A DNA stretch of 38,213 nt, taken from contig JAHDQN010000023.1 in NCBI GenBank assembly GCA_018433775.1, forward strand, positions 1 through 38,213, in the 5' to 3' direction. How positions within the stretch are numbered: the first letter of the stretch is position 1; each line of letters starts with the position of its first letter. The notes beneath the pieces are model-generated. The model did not search any database. It was not told the origin of the DNA and was given only the letters and a program-made list of their open reading frames with translations. Source of the stretch: Deltaproteobacteria bacterium. GTDB taxonomy: Bacteria > Desulfobacterota > Desulfomonilia > UBA1062. Positions 17,042-24,204 of the stretch are shown here, piece by piece. Position numbers and translations under genes: made by a program.

Positions 17042-17725
17042 GTGAAGGAAAACATCCGGCATTGTATCAGGGAATGCACCGATCCCTCGTGCATGATGCG
17101 CTTCCCGGTCGTCGCGCGGACAGGTGCCGGCATGCGCTGCCCGCTCTGCGGCTCTCCCACACGGCAGGCCACAGGAGAATACGAGGAACACGGGGTCACG
17201 GGCACACCCGCGGCCGCGGGGAATATCCAGGTCGAGGCGTTCCTGGACAATATCAGGAGCCTGTACAACGTAGGCTCCATGTTCAGGTCTGCAGACGGTG
17301 CGGGGATAGGGCACCTGTACCTCTGCGGCATGACGCCGACTCCCCGCAATCCCCGTCTTGCCAAGACCGCCCTGGGCGCCCAGAGCACGGTACCGTGGAC
17401 CTACCGGAGAAACGGCCTGTCCGCCGCCATATCGCTCAGGGAATCGGGCAGGCGGCTGTGGGCGCTGGAAGGCGGCCCATCATCGAGGCCCCTTCAGGAG
17501 GCGCTCCCCGATCTCTTCGGCCCGACCCTGGTGCTCGTCGTGGGCAACGAGGTCTCCGGCGTTGACCCCGCCGTGCTGGAACTCTGCGAACGGATCGTAC
17601 ACATCCCCATGAGAGGCGCCAAATCCTGCCTCAACGCGGCGGTAGCCTTCGGCATTGCGGCGTACCATCTCTGCGTTCCGGGATCGCCGGACATATCGAG
17701 CGGACCTCTCTCCCATGATTACTGA
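17042..17725 (+). CDS. SPOUT RNA methyltransferase (TrmH/SpoU family) with N-terminal Cys cluster
   Basis: This 227-residue protein carries the three SPOUT motifs: NIRSLYNVGSMFRSADGAG, LVLVVGNEVSGVDPAVLELC, and IPMRGAKSCLNAAVAFGIAAYHL. Enzymes of this knotted fold 2'-O-methylate tRNA or rRNA with S-adenosylmethionine. About 70 residues precede the first motif and hold Cys residues spaced as CxxxCxxxxC and CPLC, which look like a zinc ribbon not usual in TrmH or TrmL. The start is a GTG at 17042 without a clear ribosome binding site. It is placed between two cheX copies, probably by insertion or duplication around it. The target RNA is unknown. Confidence 0.85.
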   Translation: MKENIRHCIRECTDPSCMMRFPVVARTGAGMRCPLCGSPTRQATGEYEEHGVTGTPAAAGNIQVEAFLDNIRSLYNVGSMFRSADGAGIGHLYLCGMTPTPRNPRLAKTALGAQSTVPWTYRRNGLSAAISLRESGRRLWALEGGPSSRPLQEALPDLFGPTLVLVVGNEVSGVDPAVLELCERIVHIPMRGAKSCLNAAVAFGIAAYHLCVPGSPDISSGPLSHDY

Positions 17726-17823
17726 CAAGCATTTAATATCTATCATTTTTTTCTCAAGAATCACTCGCCCATGTGCCGATACCGAACATTAAAGCACCAG
17801 CTCAAAAGACAAGAGAGGATCGT

Positions 17824-18282
17824 ATGGATGTACAACTGGTGAATCCGTTCATCGACGCCACGGTTCACGTACTGGCGTCTCTTGCCTTCACCGAGGCCCA
17901 TGTGGGAAAGCCTTATTTGAAGAAAGACCCGGTGGCTCAGGGCGATGTGTCCGGAGTGGTCGGTCTGTCCGGGGATACCAAGGGCACCATTTCCGTGACC
18001 TTCACCAAGAAATGCATCCTGACGATCGTCTCCAAGATGTTCGGAGAAGAGCTCACCGAGATCAACGACGAGGTCAAGGATGCCGTTGGAGAGATCCTGA
18101 ACATCGTATCGGGAAGCGGCAGGCAGAAGTTGCAGGCCATGGGCAAGACCATGACCGGGGCCATTCCCACGGTGATAACCGGAAAGAACCATGTCATCAG
18201 CCATGTCACCACCCACCCGATCATTGCCGTGCCCTTCCATACGGAAAACGGCGACTTCACCTTCGAAGTCTGCTTCGAATAG
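17824..18282 (+). CDS. CheX-like chemotaxis phosphatase, copy 2
   Basis: This 152-residue paralogue of the protein at 16505 has the same ExxN catalytic motif (Glu90 and Asn93 in GEILN) and the same layout. The start at 17824 is supported by AGAGAGGAT, as in copy 1; an in-frame ATG at 17773 would add 17 unlike residues. The copies differ throughout (for example KKDNIAQGDVTG against KKDPVAQGDVSG), so duplication is not recent. It lies 37 bp before the HEAT-receiver gene on the same strand, which suggests that it dephosphorylates that receiver. Confidence 0.9.
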   Translation: MDVQLVNPFIDATVHVLASLAFTEAHVGKPYLKKDPVAQGDVSGVVGLSGDTKGTISVTFTKKCILTIVSKMFGEELTEINDEVKDAVGEILNIVSGSGRQKLQAMGKTMTGAIPTVITGKNHVISHVTTHPIIAVPFHTENGDFTFEVCFE

Positions 18283-18319
18283 CAGGAAAATGAGGGAGTA
18301 GGTTCCAGAGGAGAATATC

Positions 18320-19924
18320 ATGAGCCAGCTTGCCGATTTTGAATCTAAGGACTTTATCGAGCAGATATCCATACTCAACTCCCTGGTGGAGAAGAACGAA
18401 AGCGATTCGATCCCCGCGCTCACCTCGCTCATGGAAAAGATCCCGGAGCATGACGCCGTGGGGCTCGTGATCCGTGACACGCTGAAATCGCTGCTCTCGG
18501 CAAGCGAGGAACACACGGCGGGATGTCTTGCATCCGGCAACCGGGAGGTGCGGAACATATGCATCGAGGTGGCCGGCCAGAGACATTTCGTATCCGCAGC
18601 GCCGGTTATCCGCGGCATGGTAGGGCAGGCGGCTGCGGAAAACGATCACGGCATGCTGTTCATCCTCCTGTCGAGCCTTGCGCATCTCAATCCCCGGGAT
18701 TCCCTCGATCTCTTCAGAAAATACCTCGACCACGAGGATCCCTCTGTTGCCTCCCTGTGCATCAGGATGACAGGGGTCCTTGCTGATGCCGCCTCTCTCG
18801 ACCGTCTCTGCCGGATCGTCGTCGAGGCCGGTTCGGATGAAAACTATGAGGAATGCAGCCTGGAGACGGCGAGCGCCATAGAATCCCTGGGTGGATTCAA
18901 GAGTGAGAAGACGGCCTGCTTTCTTGCCTCGCAGATCCATCACCGGAACCCTGCCGCCAGGAGGCTGATCCATCACGAACTGACTGAGATCGGAAACGAT
19001 GCAGTAAGACCGCTGTCGTCCACCTTCAGCGAAGACGACCCGGACAGAAAGATCCTCGCCGCCAATGTGCTGGGGCTCATCGGCACCAGGGAGGCCGGGA
19101 ATGTCCTGGTTGCCGCCATGGACAAGGGGCTTGCCGAGGACCTGAACACCCGTTTCGCGGTCTACGACGCCCTGGGCCGCATTCCGGGCATGAAGAGCCT
19201 GGTCTGCCTGGCGGACGGGCTCCAGGAAGAGGACGAGATGGTACTGACCGCGGTGGTGTCTTCGCTCGACAGGGAGTACAACCCATGGATCATCGACCGG
19301 ATCGTCGAGATCATGGGCAAGGATTCTCCGCATGGCCGCGCGCTGACCAGGGCCATCATCGCATCACGGTCTCTCGACATCTTCAAGTCCCTGTATCTGA
19401 AGGATGAAACCATCGGAACCCGGCTCGTGGCCGAGGTCGTGCGCACCGGAGACAGGGAGCTCGCAGACCTGTTCCAGGATAATCTCCGGAAGATAAATAC
19501 CGGCCGTTCACAAGCCGACATCGATCACCTCAAGAGCGTTTCCGCTCCGGATGAAAAGACCCGGATCCTGGCCGTGGACGACTCCCGGGCCATGCTGAAC
19601 TTCTACTGCAGTATTCTCTCGGAGATCGGGGTGAGCCTGGCTACCGCCCCCAACGGGAAAGATGCCCTGGACATTCTCCTGGCAGGCGATGAATACCATC
19701 TCGTCATCACCGACATGAACATGCCGGTGATGGACGGCATCGAGCTCGCCAGGCAGATAAACTCCCATCCGTCGCTTGCGGGAATTCCTGTGGTCATGGT
19801 GACCACCGAGTCCGACCGCTCACAGGAAAACCTGGCCAGAAAAGCGGGTGTGGCCGCATTCCTGCACAAACCCTTCAGTGCTGAAAGGCTCCACGACATG
19901 GTCCGGACATACCGAAAGCCGTGA
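18320..19924 (+). CDS. HEAT-repeat protein with C-terminal CheY-like receiver domain
   Basis: The first 400 or so of 534 residues are repeated helix pairs of HEAT/armadillo type, seen in stretches such as RKILAANVLGLIGTREAGNVL and NTRFAVYDALGRIPG. Such scaffolds bind other proteins. Residues 415-534 are a complete receiver: acidic pair Asp420-Asp421, phospho-acceptor Asp465 in VITDMNMPVMDG, Thr485 and Lys507 (LHKPF). No DNA-binding or enzymatic output domain follows, so phosphorylation probably changes what the HEAT scaffold binds. The ribosome binding site AGAGGAG stands upstream. Two CheX phosphatases lie just before it; no kinase gene is adjacent, so the phosphodonor is unknown. Confidence 0.88.
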   Translation: MSQLADFESKDFIEQISILNSLVEKNESDSIPALTSLMEKIPEHDAVGLVIRDTLKSLLSASEEHTAGCLASGNREVRNICIEVAGQRHFVSAAPVIRGMVGQAAAENDHGMLFILLSSLAHLNPRDSLDLFRKYLDHEDPSVASLCIRMTGVLADAASLDRLCRIVVEAGSDENYEECSLETASAIESLGGFKSEKTACFLASQIHHRNPAARRLIHHELTEIGNDAVRPLSSTFSEDDPDRKILAANVLGLIGTREAGNVLVAAMDKGLAEDLNTRFAVYDALGRIPGMKSLVCLADGLQEEDEMVLTAVVSSLDREYNPWIIDRIVEIMGKDSPHGRALTRAIIASRSLDIFKSLYLKDETIGTRLVAEVVRTGDRELADLFQDNLRKINTGRSQADIDHLKSVSAPDEKTRILAVDDSRAMLNFYCSILSEIGVSLATAPNGKDALDILLAGDEYHLVITDMNMPVMDGIELARQINSHPSLAGIPVVMVTTESDRSQENLARKAGVAAFLHKPFSAERLHDMVRTYRKP

Positions 19925-20117
19925 CGGGCAATACCGCACTCGGTAGATGTCCTCAAGGTGACCGGTGCATGCCGGCAGTGCGGGCAGAGAGCGGCATGAT
20001 GCGGGGGAGACGCCCGTGCTCACGGGGCAGAACAGGGGCGACGGGATAGCGGGCATCAACTCCCGGCGGATGGAATGCGCATCCCCGGCGGATCGTTCGT
20101 TTCCTGATCTTTTTATG

Positions 20118-20133
20118 AAAAAGGCGGGACGCC
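20118..20133 (-). terminator. Intrinsic terminator candidate of the selenoprotein gene
   Basis: On the minus strand, GGCG and CGCC around a 3-base loop are followed directly by TTTTT. A second hairpin, GAGGGGG/CCCCCTC (20142-20166), lies between it and the stop codon. The T-run makes this the better terminator candidate, though the stem is short. Confidence 0.5.
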
Positions 20134-20188
20134 CCAGGACAGAGGGGGCGGCAGAAGCACCCCCTCGCCCTGTGCGTTCTGATACATT

Positions 20189-20503
20189 CTAGCAGCTTGT
20201 GCAGCCGCCGCAGTCGCTCTTTTTGGAAAGGGCCGAGGTGATGATGAAACCCTCTCCCATGGAATTGGCGATATAATCTATCCGGATGGGTTTGGCCTGC
20301 TCCAGCAGACTCTTCTCGACAACGAACTTGAACCCCCCGGTCTCGATGACTTCGTCGGTTTCGTTTGGCTCATCCAGAGCCAATCCCAATGTGGGCCCCC
20401 CTCAACCGACGCCGGCGACCACTACTCTCAGCGGCTCTATCTCCTGCCTGGTCTTGAAAAACTCTTCGACCTTCTGTGTTGCCTTCTCGGTTACTTCGAG
20501 CAT
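20189..20503 (-). CDS. HesB-like selenoprotein with in-frame TGA (selenocysteine 34)
   Basis: Read through one in-frame TGA (20402-20404), this gene gives 104 residues: MLEVTEKATQKVEEFF... VVVAGVG-U-GGPTLGLALDEP... ending CGGCTSC. This matches the HesB-like selenoproteins, a known bacterial family related to IscA/HesB in which selenocysteine stands at the position of a conserved cysteine. The homology continues without a break on both sides of the TGA in one frame, there is a ribosome binding site (AAAGGAG) before ATG 20503, and a hairpin follows the TGA. Without recoding, a gene caller would give only a fragment or nothing. The role of the family is not settled; iron-sulfur or redox work is suggested by the fold and by Cys98, Cys101 and Cys104. 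It is divergent from the sigma factor gene. Confidence 0.88.
20376..20399 (-). promoter_or_regulatory. Candidate bacterial SECIS hairpin
   Basis: Starting two bases after the TGA on the minus strand, GGGGCC (20399-20394) can pair with GGCTCT (20381-20376), with two G-U pairs, leaving a 12-base loop. Bacterial SECIS elements lie inside the coding region immediately after the UGA, so the position is right. The exact fold was not calculated. Confidence 0.5.
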
Positions 20504-20716
20504 TCATTTTCTCCTTTCGTGCTGCCGGATCGCCATTGCCGATCTCATGATCACACGATTTTTATGGTTTCAAGTTATAGTACTGAATGAGCGTTGGGGA
20601 ATCAACAAAGAAAATATGGTGCATGCACACGCTGAAGAAAATATTGGAGAAAGGGCCTTTCTCCTCCCCTGTCCGAAAAGGCGGAGGGCCCCCGGCGGTC
20701 TTTTCCCATATTCTCC

Positions 20717-20744
20717 TGTAACCTCTCCTTGGATTCTGCGTTAT
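20717..20744 (+). promoter_or_regulatory. ECF-type promoter of the sigma factor gene
   Basis: TGTAACC (20717-20723) and CGTTAT (20739-20744) are separated by exactly 15 bp. The same arrangement stands before the glycine-rich protein gene at 22115. An AAC-containing -35 and CGT-containing -10 are typical of extracytoplasmic-function sigma factors, so autoregulation is likely. The predicted start would be within a few bases of the ATG at 20754, so the mRNA may be leaderless. Confidence 0.65.
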
Positions 20745-20753
20745 ACTTGCGTC

Positions 20754-21221
20754 ATGCACCCGATGGAGACCATTTTCGAGGAGAACAAGGGCAGATTGTT
20801 CTCGTACCTGGTGCGCATGACAGGAGATCCAGACGTGGCGCGTGATATCCTGCAGGAGAGTTTCACCCGCTGCATGGAGCGGTATGACGATCGCGAGGTT
20901 GTCCCTGCCCTCCTTTTCACGGTCGCTCGCAATGCCTTCATCGATCACCTGCGCAGGATTTCCCGCTACACCGGACTCAAGGATGACGAACGTGACACCC
21001 GTGCCGACCCCGAGCATGCGCTCGTGACAAGGGATCGCTGCGCAAGGGTCCTGGCGGGGTTGCAGAGGTTGAACCGGGATGAGCGAGATGTGCTCTCCAT
21101 GGTCGTGAGCAGCACTCTCTCCTATGCCGAGATCGCGGAGGTCATGTGTATGAGCGTGGCCAATGTCAAGGTAAAGGTCCACCGGGCCCGGCTCAAGCTG
21201 AGAGATTATCTGGAGGAATGA
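20754..21221 (+). CDS. ECF-family RNA polymerase sigma factor
   Basis: This 155-residue protein has sigma region 2 (LFSYLVRMTGDPDVARDILQESF in part) and region 4 (LNRDERDVLSMVVSS, then SYAEIAEVMCMSVANVKVKV), and no region 1 or 3, as in extracytoplasmic-function sigma factors. It would direct RNA polymerase to a small set of promoters until held by an anti-sigma factor. The ATG at 20754 has no ribosome binding site; either it or Met4 (20763) may be used on a leaderless message. The stop overlaps the downstream gene (ATGA), whose product spans the membrane, the usual sigma/anti-sigma arrangement. An ECF promoter lies immediately upstream. Confidence 0.9.
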   Translation: MHPMETIFEENKGRLFSYLVRMTGDPDVARDILQESFTRCMERYDDREVVPALLFTVARNAFIDHLRRISRYTGLKDDERDTRADPEHALVTRDRCARVLAGLQRLNRDERDVLSMVVSSTLSYAEIAEVMCMSVANVKVKVHRARLKLRDYLEE

Positions 21222-21223
21222 GT

Positions 21224-21796
21224 ATGGACAGCCAGGATACGATCATAAGCATGTTCATCGATGACGAGCTGAGCATCGACGAGAAAAAGGTCTTCGTGGA
21301 ACGGGTTCACGCAAGCGGTGGATTCAAGGACGAGACCATCGCCCTGCTGGACCAGGAAAAGGAGCTGCGCGCCGAGATGACCGGAGAGATTCCCGAGCTC
21401 GAACGTGTGATCGTGCCCGTGAGGCCTCCCGTCCCGGCCATACTCCGGCCGCTGGTGATTACAGCAGCGGCCATGGCTGTGGCCGTGCTCGTGCTCTCCT
21501 TTGTGCTGGTGCTTCAGCTCGGCCCGGCCGGCGCCTCCCACCGATTCGTCGTCTACCGGCCGGATGCATCCCGGGTGGACATTGCCGGGAGCTTTACCGG
21601 GTGGGAGAAGGTTCCCCTGAGGCAGCAGGGCGGGAGCGGCTACTGGGAGATCACCCTGGATATCCCCCGGGGGGAGCACCGCTTCACCTATGTCCTTCAG
21701 GACGACACCCGCTTCGTGGACCCAACGGTTCCGGCCCGCGAACACGATGACTTCGGCGGAGAAAACTCCATCCTGCTTGCGGGAGCGGACCGGTGA
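21224..21796 (+). CDS. Membrane anti-sigma factor candidate with periplasmic CBM48-like domain
   Basis: The 190-residue product has three parts. Residues 1-60 are a charged helical cytoplasmic segment (ISMFIDDELSIDEKKVFVERVH) resembling the anti-sigma fold but without the zinc-binding His/Cys motif. Residues 76-99 are a single membrane helix. Residues 105-185 are an immunoglobulin-like early-set domain (RVDIAGSFTGWEKVPLRQQ, then GYWEITLDIPRGEHRFTYVL) of the CBM48/AMPK-beta glycogen-binding type, placed in the periplasm. The start at 21224 has GGAGG seven bases upstream; ATG 21218 overlaps the sigma stop but is too close to it. Translational coupling with the sigma gene supports the anti-sigma role. 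Whether the domain binds glucan, another sugar or a protein is unknown. Confidence 0.8.
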   Translation: MDSQDTIISMFIDDELSIDEKKVFVERVHASGGFKDETIALLDQEKELRAEMTGEIPELERVIVPVRPPVPAILRPLVITAAAMAVAVLVLSFVLVLQLGPAGASHRFVVYRPDASRVDIAGSFTGWEKVPLRQQGGSGYWEITLDIPRGEHRFTYVLQDDTRFVDPTVPAREHDDFGGENSILLAGADR

Positions 21797-22119
21797 GGCG
21801 CTCGGTCGTTGTGTCCATCATGCTCGGTCTTGTGCTCGCCGGCTGCGCCCACCACTATCAGAAGGTGGAGAACGGCACTGTAAGGCTGTTTCTCCGCGCA
21901 CCGGATGCCCGGGAGGTCGCCTTGGTTTCCTCCCTCGACGGGTACCGGCCCCATCCGGCCCGCAAGATCGATACGTCCATGTGGATGGTGAGCGTGCCCG
22001 CCGGTGAGGAATTCAGCTACTTCTATCTCGTGGACGGCCGTGTGCTCGTGCCCGGGTGCGCCTACCGCGAGGACGACGGGTTCGGGCAGGGCAGCTGCAT
22101 TTACCTGCCGGACATGTAA
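21793..22119 (+). CDS. Lipoprotein with CBM48-like domain
   Basis: The GTG start overlaps the stop of the anti-sigma gene (GTGA) and has GGGAG upstream. The 108-residue product begins with a signal peptide and lipobox LVLAGC (lipidated Cys18). The mature part, VRLFLRAPDAREVALVSSLDG through WMVSVPAGEEFSYFYLVDG in pieces, follows the same strand pattern as the CBM48-like domain of the protein just upstream. It is therefore a one-domain periplasmic or outer-membrane companion of the anti-sigma. Conserved sugar-contact Trp/Lys residues of true glycogen-binding modules are not obvious here, so it may bind something else or pair with the anti-sigma domain. Confidence 0.8.
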   Translation: MRRSVVVSIMLGLVLAGCAHHYQKVENGTVRLFLRAPDAREVALVSSLDGYRPHPARKIDTSMWMVSVPAGEEFSYFYLVDGRVLVPGCAYREDDGFGQGSCIYLPDM

Positions 22120-22142
22120 CCTTTTGATACCTCGCACGTTTT
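22115..22142 (+). promoter_or_regulatory. ECF-type promoter of the glycine-rich protein gene
   Basis: TGTAACC (22115-22121) and CGTTTT (22137-22142) are separated by exactly 15 bp, as upstream of the sigma gene. The -35 element overlaps the stop codon of the lipoprotein gene. This gives the downstream gene its own sigma-dependent transcript in addition to any read-through. Confidence 0.65.
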
Positions 22143-22174
22143 AAACAGGCAGAACAGAACAAAGGAGAAAAGAG

Positions 22175-23155
22175 ATGAAAAAGATTCTGGTTCTCATCGG
22201 CATCGTGCTGCTGTGCGGTTCCTCCACCGCCTTCGGCGACGAGGTTGATCAGGAACTGCCCGGAGCATCGGAACAGGTCCGGACAAACACACGGGAGATG
22301 ATCCGGCTGGGGGCGAACAGCGATGAAGCCCTCAGGATGACCAGGCTCATGGTGCGCAGCCAATTTCAGGAAGAGCACACGATCAGGGCACAGGAGATCG
22401 TGATGAACGCCCTTAAGGAAGGGCAGCCGGCAGAGCCCGTCATGAACAAGGCCTTCGAGGGGATGACGAAAAAGGTCCAGGCGGGGAACATCGTACAGGC
22501 CATGGAGATGACCCGATCCCGCTACGCTTACGCCTATGGAACAGCGCGCGGCCTCACCGGCGATGACCGGGAGGTCCGCAGGATCGGCGAGGCGGTTGCC
22601 GAGGGCATGGCTGCCGGATTGACAAAAGAGGATGCCGGGAGGATCGCGGAAAAGATCCGCGAGACCGCCCGGGAGCGCCAGAGGGATCAGTCCCGGGACC
22701 AGACCGGGGCACTGGCCGGCGAGAGCTTCACGGCCGCCCGGGAGATGACCCGGCGGGGCGTGCCGTCGCAGATCGCGGCCGAGGCCGTATCGCAGGCCCT
22801 GGAGAAGGGATATGGTGAGCGCGAGATGGCGACGCTCAGGCACACGTTTATGGAGGAGTCGCAGCAGGGAGATCCCCGCCGGATAGCCGAGCGCTACTGC
22901 CGTGCCATACGCAGCGGCACGTCATCCGAAGGGCTGAAGGCCGCGGGCAGATATGGAGAGGCGGGCTCCGGCGGATCGCTCGACGGGACAGGCTCCGGGG
23001 ATGGGGCAGGTTCGGGTTCGCAGGGCGCCGGCAGGAGCAGTGGTAACCGCGGTGGATCGGGCGGAAGCTCCGGTGGATCGTCGGGCGGCGGGTCCGGAGG
23101 TTCGTCGGGCGGCGGGTCCGGTCACGGCGGCGGATCGGGCGGCGGCGGAAAATAA
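22175..23155 (+). CDS. Exported helical protein with glycine-serine-rich tail
   Basis: This 326-residue protein has a Sec signal peptide (MKKILVLIGIVLLCGSSTAFG, cleaved near residue 22), about 230 residues of charged, Glu/Arg/Ala-rich helix with repeated motifs of the type ARxMTRxGxxxxxAxEAV, and a low-complexity tail of about 60 residues made of Gly, Ser and few others. The tail has no anchoring signal such as LPXTG. AAAGGAG precedes the ATG, and the sigma-dependent promoter lies about 30 bp further up, so it is a likely regulon target of the sigma factor. I do not recognise the family; a periplasmic or surface structural role is possible but unproven. Confidence 0.8.
   Translation: MKKILVLIGIVLLCGSSTAFGDEVDQELPGASEQVRTNTREMIRLGANSDEALRMTRLMVRSQFQEEHTIRAQEIVMNALKEGQPAEPVMNKAFEGMTKKVQAGNIVQAMEMTRSRYAYAYGTARGLTGDDREVRRIGEAVAEGMAAGLTKEDAGRIAEKIRETARERQRDQSRDQTGALAGESFTAAREMTRRGVPSQIAAEAVSQALEKGYGEREMATLRHTFMEESQQGDPRRIAERYCRAIRSGTSSEGLKAAGRYGEAGSGGSLDGTGSGDGAGSGSQGAGRSSGNRGGSGGSSGGSSGGGSGGSSGGGSGHGGGSGGGGK
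23075..23119 (+). repeat. 24-bp tandem repeat in the glycine-rich tail
   Basis: Two 21-bp units, differing by one base, start 24 bp apart (23075 and 23099) and encode Gly-Ser-Ser-Gly-Gly-Gly-Ser units. This suggests that the tail grows or shrinks by slippage of the DNA repeat. Confidence 0.55.
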
Positions 23156-23495
23156 CTGCACAGCAGGCGAGCCACGCATAAGAGGGGGGCTTTTTCAGCC
23201 CCTCTCTATCCGGCATCCCGGGACCGCACGTTCCTCTCTTCTTCCCGGGAGCCAGAAATTTCCGGCATCCTAAGGGAATATTTTCCCAGGGGCGCATCCG
23301 GAATGCGCGTTCCCCGTGGCCGGCACCTGTGCGCCGGCATCCTTCTTTCCCGTCATACCGTCCCCATCAGCGCGTCCGTAAAAATACAGGTGTTCTGACA
23401 AAGCTCCCTCCGTATCATTATATCTTAACAACGGACACTCCGGCCCCTGATGTAAACCTTTCATCCCCGGCGTGCAAACGGGAGGTCCTGACGTC
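23156..23495. other. Intergenic region after the sigma locus
   Basis: These 340 bp hold the terminator-like hairpin and a palindromic GGGAATATTTTCCC (23274-23287). No gene was seen. The following gene's ribosome binding site, GGGAGG, is at about 23480. Confidence 0.5.
23181..23205 (+). terminator. Terminator-like hairpin after the glycine-rich gene
   Basis: AGAGGGGGGC can pair with GCCCCTCT around a TTTTTCA loop, 25 bp after the stop codon, with two bases bulged. No T-run follows the stem, so classification is uncertain. Confidence 0.5.
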
Positions 23496-24032
23496 GTGAA
23501 CACCGAAAAGCTGCTCGCTGCTTGCGTACACGCCTATACCAGCCTGGGGGCCGTTCTGGCCTTTGTGGCCTTCCTTGCCCTGCGGGAGCAGAACGTCCGG
23601 GTGTTCCTGGTTGCTCTGTGGATCGCCGTGTTCGTGGACTCCACCGACGGCATGCTGGCGAGCGCCTTCGGGTTCAGTCGCGAGCAGGCCAAGACCGAGG
23701 ATGCCTTTGTCGGTTTCCCCTCATACTGGAACCTGGTCTTTCTCTACCTGTACCTGCTGAGGCCACCCACCGGGGCAGCGATCGGCGTGCTCATGGTGCT
23801 TTCGATCCTCGTGTTCGTGCCCACGCAGTACCTCTACCCCACCCGGACGCAAAGGCTCAGACGGGTCAATCTCGTTCTCGCGGGCCTGTACCTGGCGGTG
23901 ATCGGGTACCTGAGCCTCTTTCCCGATTCGCGGGAAGCGGGGACCATCGCCTGGCTTTCCCTCATATACCCGTTCTATTATATGGCCGTTTCCCTGTTGC
24001 GCCCGCGAAAACAGATCGATCACGGCCTGTAG
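23496..24032 (+). CDS. CDP-alcohol phosphatidyltransferase homologue with degenerate active site (Pcs-like)
   Basis: The 178-residue membrane protein has six or so hydrophobic segments and resembles phosphatidylcholine synthase, which joins choline to CDP-diacylglycerol. The family motif is DxxDGxxARx8Gx3Dx3D. Here it reads D48, D51-G52, A55 then Ser56 in place of Arg, Ala65 in place of Gly, D69 kept, and Gly73 in place of the last Asp. That last Asp is thought to be the catalytic base, so activity is doubtful or altered. The LYPTRTQRLRR segment resembles the sequence after the active site in Pcs. A GTG at 23496 with GGGAGG upstream is the likely start; an earlier in-frame GTG exists at 23472. 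Confidence 0.7.
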   Translation: MNTEKLLAACVHAYTSLGAVLAFVAFLALREQNVRVFLVALWIAVFVDSTDGMLASAFGFSREQAKTEDAFVGFPSYWNLVFLYLYLLRPPTGAAIGVLMVLSILVFVPTQYLYPTRTQRLRRVNLVLAGLYLAVIGYLSLFPDSREAGTIAWLSLIYPFYYMAVSLLRPRKQIDHGL

Positions 24033-24204
24033 GCCTTCCGGAGACATTTCTCCCACACAGGGATTGTATTGCTGCATAAAACCCGATGACGGTGCGGTTC
24101 ATGGCAATGCAACGGTTTAGCGGACAGGTATTCTTTGTTGCGAACCCGTCCGCATCCGGCTATCACTATATGTTTAAAAACATGAAGAAAAGAGGAGGCC
24201 TTTC

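Noticed and set aside
20402..20404. TGA as a real stop, with two broken halves of a pseudogene
   Set aside because: Both halves are in one frame, the family is known to have selenocysteine at this position, and there is a good start, ribosome binding site and stop.
20286..20753. N-terminal extension of the sigma factor
   Set aside because: The open frame continues upstream and overlaps the selenoprotein gene on the other strand, but sigma homology begins at 20754 and the ECF promoter lies inside the extension.
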